In this document: positions 14,954-16,408 of the stretch, in pieces
Layout: each line of letters opens with the position of its first letter
How positions within the stretch are numbered: position 1 is the first letter of the stretch
From: Nitrosomonas sp.
Lineage (GTDB): Bacteria > Pseudomonadota > Gammaproteobacteria > Burkholderiales > Nitrosomonadaceae
Length of the DNA: 16,408 nt
Reading direction: 5' to 3'
NCBI GenBank assembly: GCA_003514765.1
Contig: DOOY01000124.1
Location: 1 to 16,408, forward strand
Made by a program: the position numbers and the translations under genes
Notes under the pieces: generated by a model
Told to the model about the DNA's origin: nothing
Database searches by the model: none
What the model saw: only the letters and a program-made list of their open reading frames with translations

Positions 14954-16408
14954 ATGTCTTCTTCGTTGCTCGCAGATCTGAATACCCAACAACTAGAGGC
15001 GATTACACTGCCGCATCAATCTGTACTCGTATTGGCGGGTGCCGGTAGCGGCAAAACACGTGTATTGACCACGCGCATTGCCTATTTGATACAGTCAGGC
15101 CAGGTCAGTCCTTTTAGTATTCTGGCAGTTACTTTTACCAATAAGGCTGCCAAAGAAATGCTGACGCGTATTCATGCCATGCTGCCAGTCAATACGCGTG
15201 GTATGTGGGTAGGTACATTCCACGGATTATGTCATCGTTTGCTGCGTGCGCATTATCAGGAAGCCGGATTACCGCAGACATTCCAGATTCTTGATATGGC
15301 CGATCAATTGGCCATGATCAAACGTATTTTGAAAAGTCTATCGGTCGATGACAAACGGTTTCCGCCAAGACAGGTGCAATGGTTTATCAATAATGCGAAA
15401 GAATCCGGCCAGCGTGCGATTGATGTAATTGTCGATGATCCATTTTCACGTCACTTGCTGGAATTTTATCTGGCTTATGAACAGCAATGTAATCGGGAAG
15501 GTGTGGTGGATTTTGCCGAGTTATTGTTGCGCAGTTATGAACTGCTCAGTCGAAATGAAATACTGCGTGATCACTACCGCGAGCGTTTTGATTATATCCT
15601 GGTGGATGAATTTCAGGATACGAACCGCTTGCAGTATAACTGGCTTAAGCTGTTGGCAGGTGTAGGCACCAAGCATGCTGCAGCCGTGTTTGTCGTCGGT
15701 GATGATGATCAGAGTATCTATGCATTCCGGGGAGCGGATACCGGTAATATGAAGGAATTTGAACGCGATTTTGGCATATCCAAAGTGGTCAAGCTGGAAC
15801 AGAACTACCGCTCGCATGGGAATATACTGGATGCCGCCAATGCACTGATCGAAAACAATACCGAACGCCTGGGAAAAAATTTGTGGACAGCAGAGGGTAT
15901 GGGTGAACCGCTGCGTGTTTATCATGCATTCAATGATTTTGATGAGGCCAGTTTTATCGTTGATGAAATCAGGGCATTGCATGCAGATGGTGTTTCGTTA
16001 TCACAAATTGCGTTATTATATCGCGCCAATGCACAGTCCAGAGTGCTGGAGCACAGCCTCTTCAATGCGGCAATGCCGTATCGTGTATATGGCGGTATGC
16101 GTTTTTTTGAACGTATGGAAATCAAGCATGCACTGGCTTATTTGCGTTTGATTGCCAACCCTGAAGATGATAATGCACTGCTGCGCGTGATTAATTTTCC
16201 TGCACGGGGTATCGGTGCACGCAGTCTGGAGCAATTACAGGATGAAGCGCGTCAACAAAATAGTAGCTTGTGGGCAGCCGCCCTTCACCGATGTGATGGG
16301 GCTGCAGCAGCTGTCGAAGGCGGCGCGAAAAATAAAAGAGGTGTGGCTGGATTTGTCGGATTGATTCAAGTTATACGCCAAGGTTGGGAAAATTTACCGC
16401 TGGCGCAA
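14954..16408 (+). CDS. uvrD: UvrD/Rep-family DNA helicase, N-terminal part (3' end outside window)
   Basis: Superfamily 1A 3'-5' DNA helicase of nucleotide excision and mismatch repair. The frame is open from ATG 14954 to the last base, 485 codons. Motifs appear in order: Q-motif region LNTQQLEAI, Walker A AGAGSGKT (28-35), motif Ia TFTNKAAKEM, motif Ib GTFHGLCHRLLR, Walker B DEFQDTN (218-224), motif III VGDDDQSIYAFRGA (about 248-261), and motif IV LEQNYRS (281-287). Then come LYRANAQSRVLE and the 2B-domain start INFPARGIGARSLE. These favour UvrD over Rep, although the C-terminal part that would confirm it is missing. The Shine-Dalgarno is weak (GTGAAG just before), fitting coupling to the small upstream frame. 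Confidence 0.93.
   Translation, partial: MSSSLLADLNTQQLEAITLPHQSVLVLAGAGSGKTRVLTTRIAYLIQSGQVSPFSILAVTFTNKAAKEMLTRIHAMLPVNTRGMWVGTFHGLCHRLLRAHYQEAGLPQTFQILDMADQLAMIKRILKSLSVDDKRFPPRQVQWFINNAKESGQRAIDVIVDDPFSRHLLEFYLAYEQQCNREGVVDFAELLLRSYELLSRNEILRDHYRERFDYILVDEFQDTNRLQYNWLKLLAGVGTKHAAAVFVVGDDDQSIYAFRGADTGNMKEFERDFGISKVVKLEQNYRSHGNILDAANALIENNTERLGKNLWTAEGMGEPLRVYHAFNDFDEASFIVDEIRALHADGVSLSQIALLYRANAQSRVLEHSLFNAAMPYRVYGGMRFFERMEIKHALAYLRLIANPEDDNALLRVINFPARGIGARSLEQLQDEARQQNSSLWAAALHRCDGAAAAVEGGAKNKRGVAGFVGLIQVIRQGWENLPLAQ

Overview
The window looks like the chromosome of a low-GC betaproteobacterium, most probably an ammonia oxidiser of the Nitrosomonas group. That assignment is inferred from four things: the thrS-infC-rpmI-rplT-pheS-pheT-ihfA-merR order, the surE-pcm-nlpD block, a bacterial-type phosphoribulokinase (so Calvin-cycle autotrophy), and an exosortase-associated small protein. 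No rRNA, CRISPR array, insertion sequence or phage gene was seen.

Positions 1-6630 are a translation block, all on the + strand: the 3' part of thrS, infC (apparently starting at a rare ATA codon), rpmI and rplT closed by a strong terminator, then pheS and pheT. After an AT-rich gap with its own promoter come ihfA and an overlapping MerR-family gene. A tRNA-Pro (GGG anticodon) follows. Positions 6800-9970 hold surE, pcm and nlpD (nucleotide phosphatase, isoaspartate repair, amidase-activator lipoprotein). The rpoS gene that usually follows nlpD in gamma- and many betaproteobacteria is absent here; a YgfX/CptA-like small membrane protein sits there instead.

Positions 9969-13613 are an accessory region on the - strand made of small envelope proteins. 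They are a TIGR04073-type exosortase-associated protein with an unusual palindrome-flanked promoter, an unrecognised two-helix membrane protein, and a tandemly duplicated two-gene module. Each module copy pairs a secreted Tyr/Pro-rich protein with a C-terminal two-cysteine motif and a glycine-zipper lipoprotein. One copy of the secreted protein has gained a Gly/His-rich repeat that could bind metal. This module is the least understood part of the window.

From 13854 the + strand resumes with phosphoribulokinase (all expected catalytic residues present), a possible 59-residue small gene just upstream of the next start, and the N-terminal 485 codons of a UvrD/Rep-type helicase that runs off the right edge.
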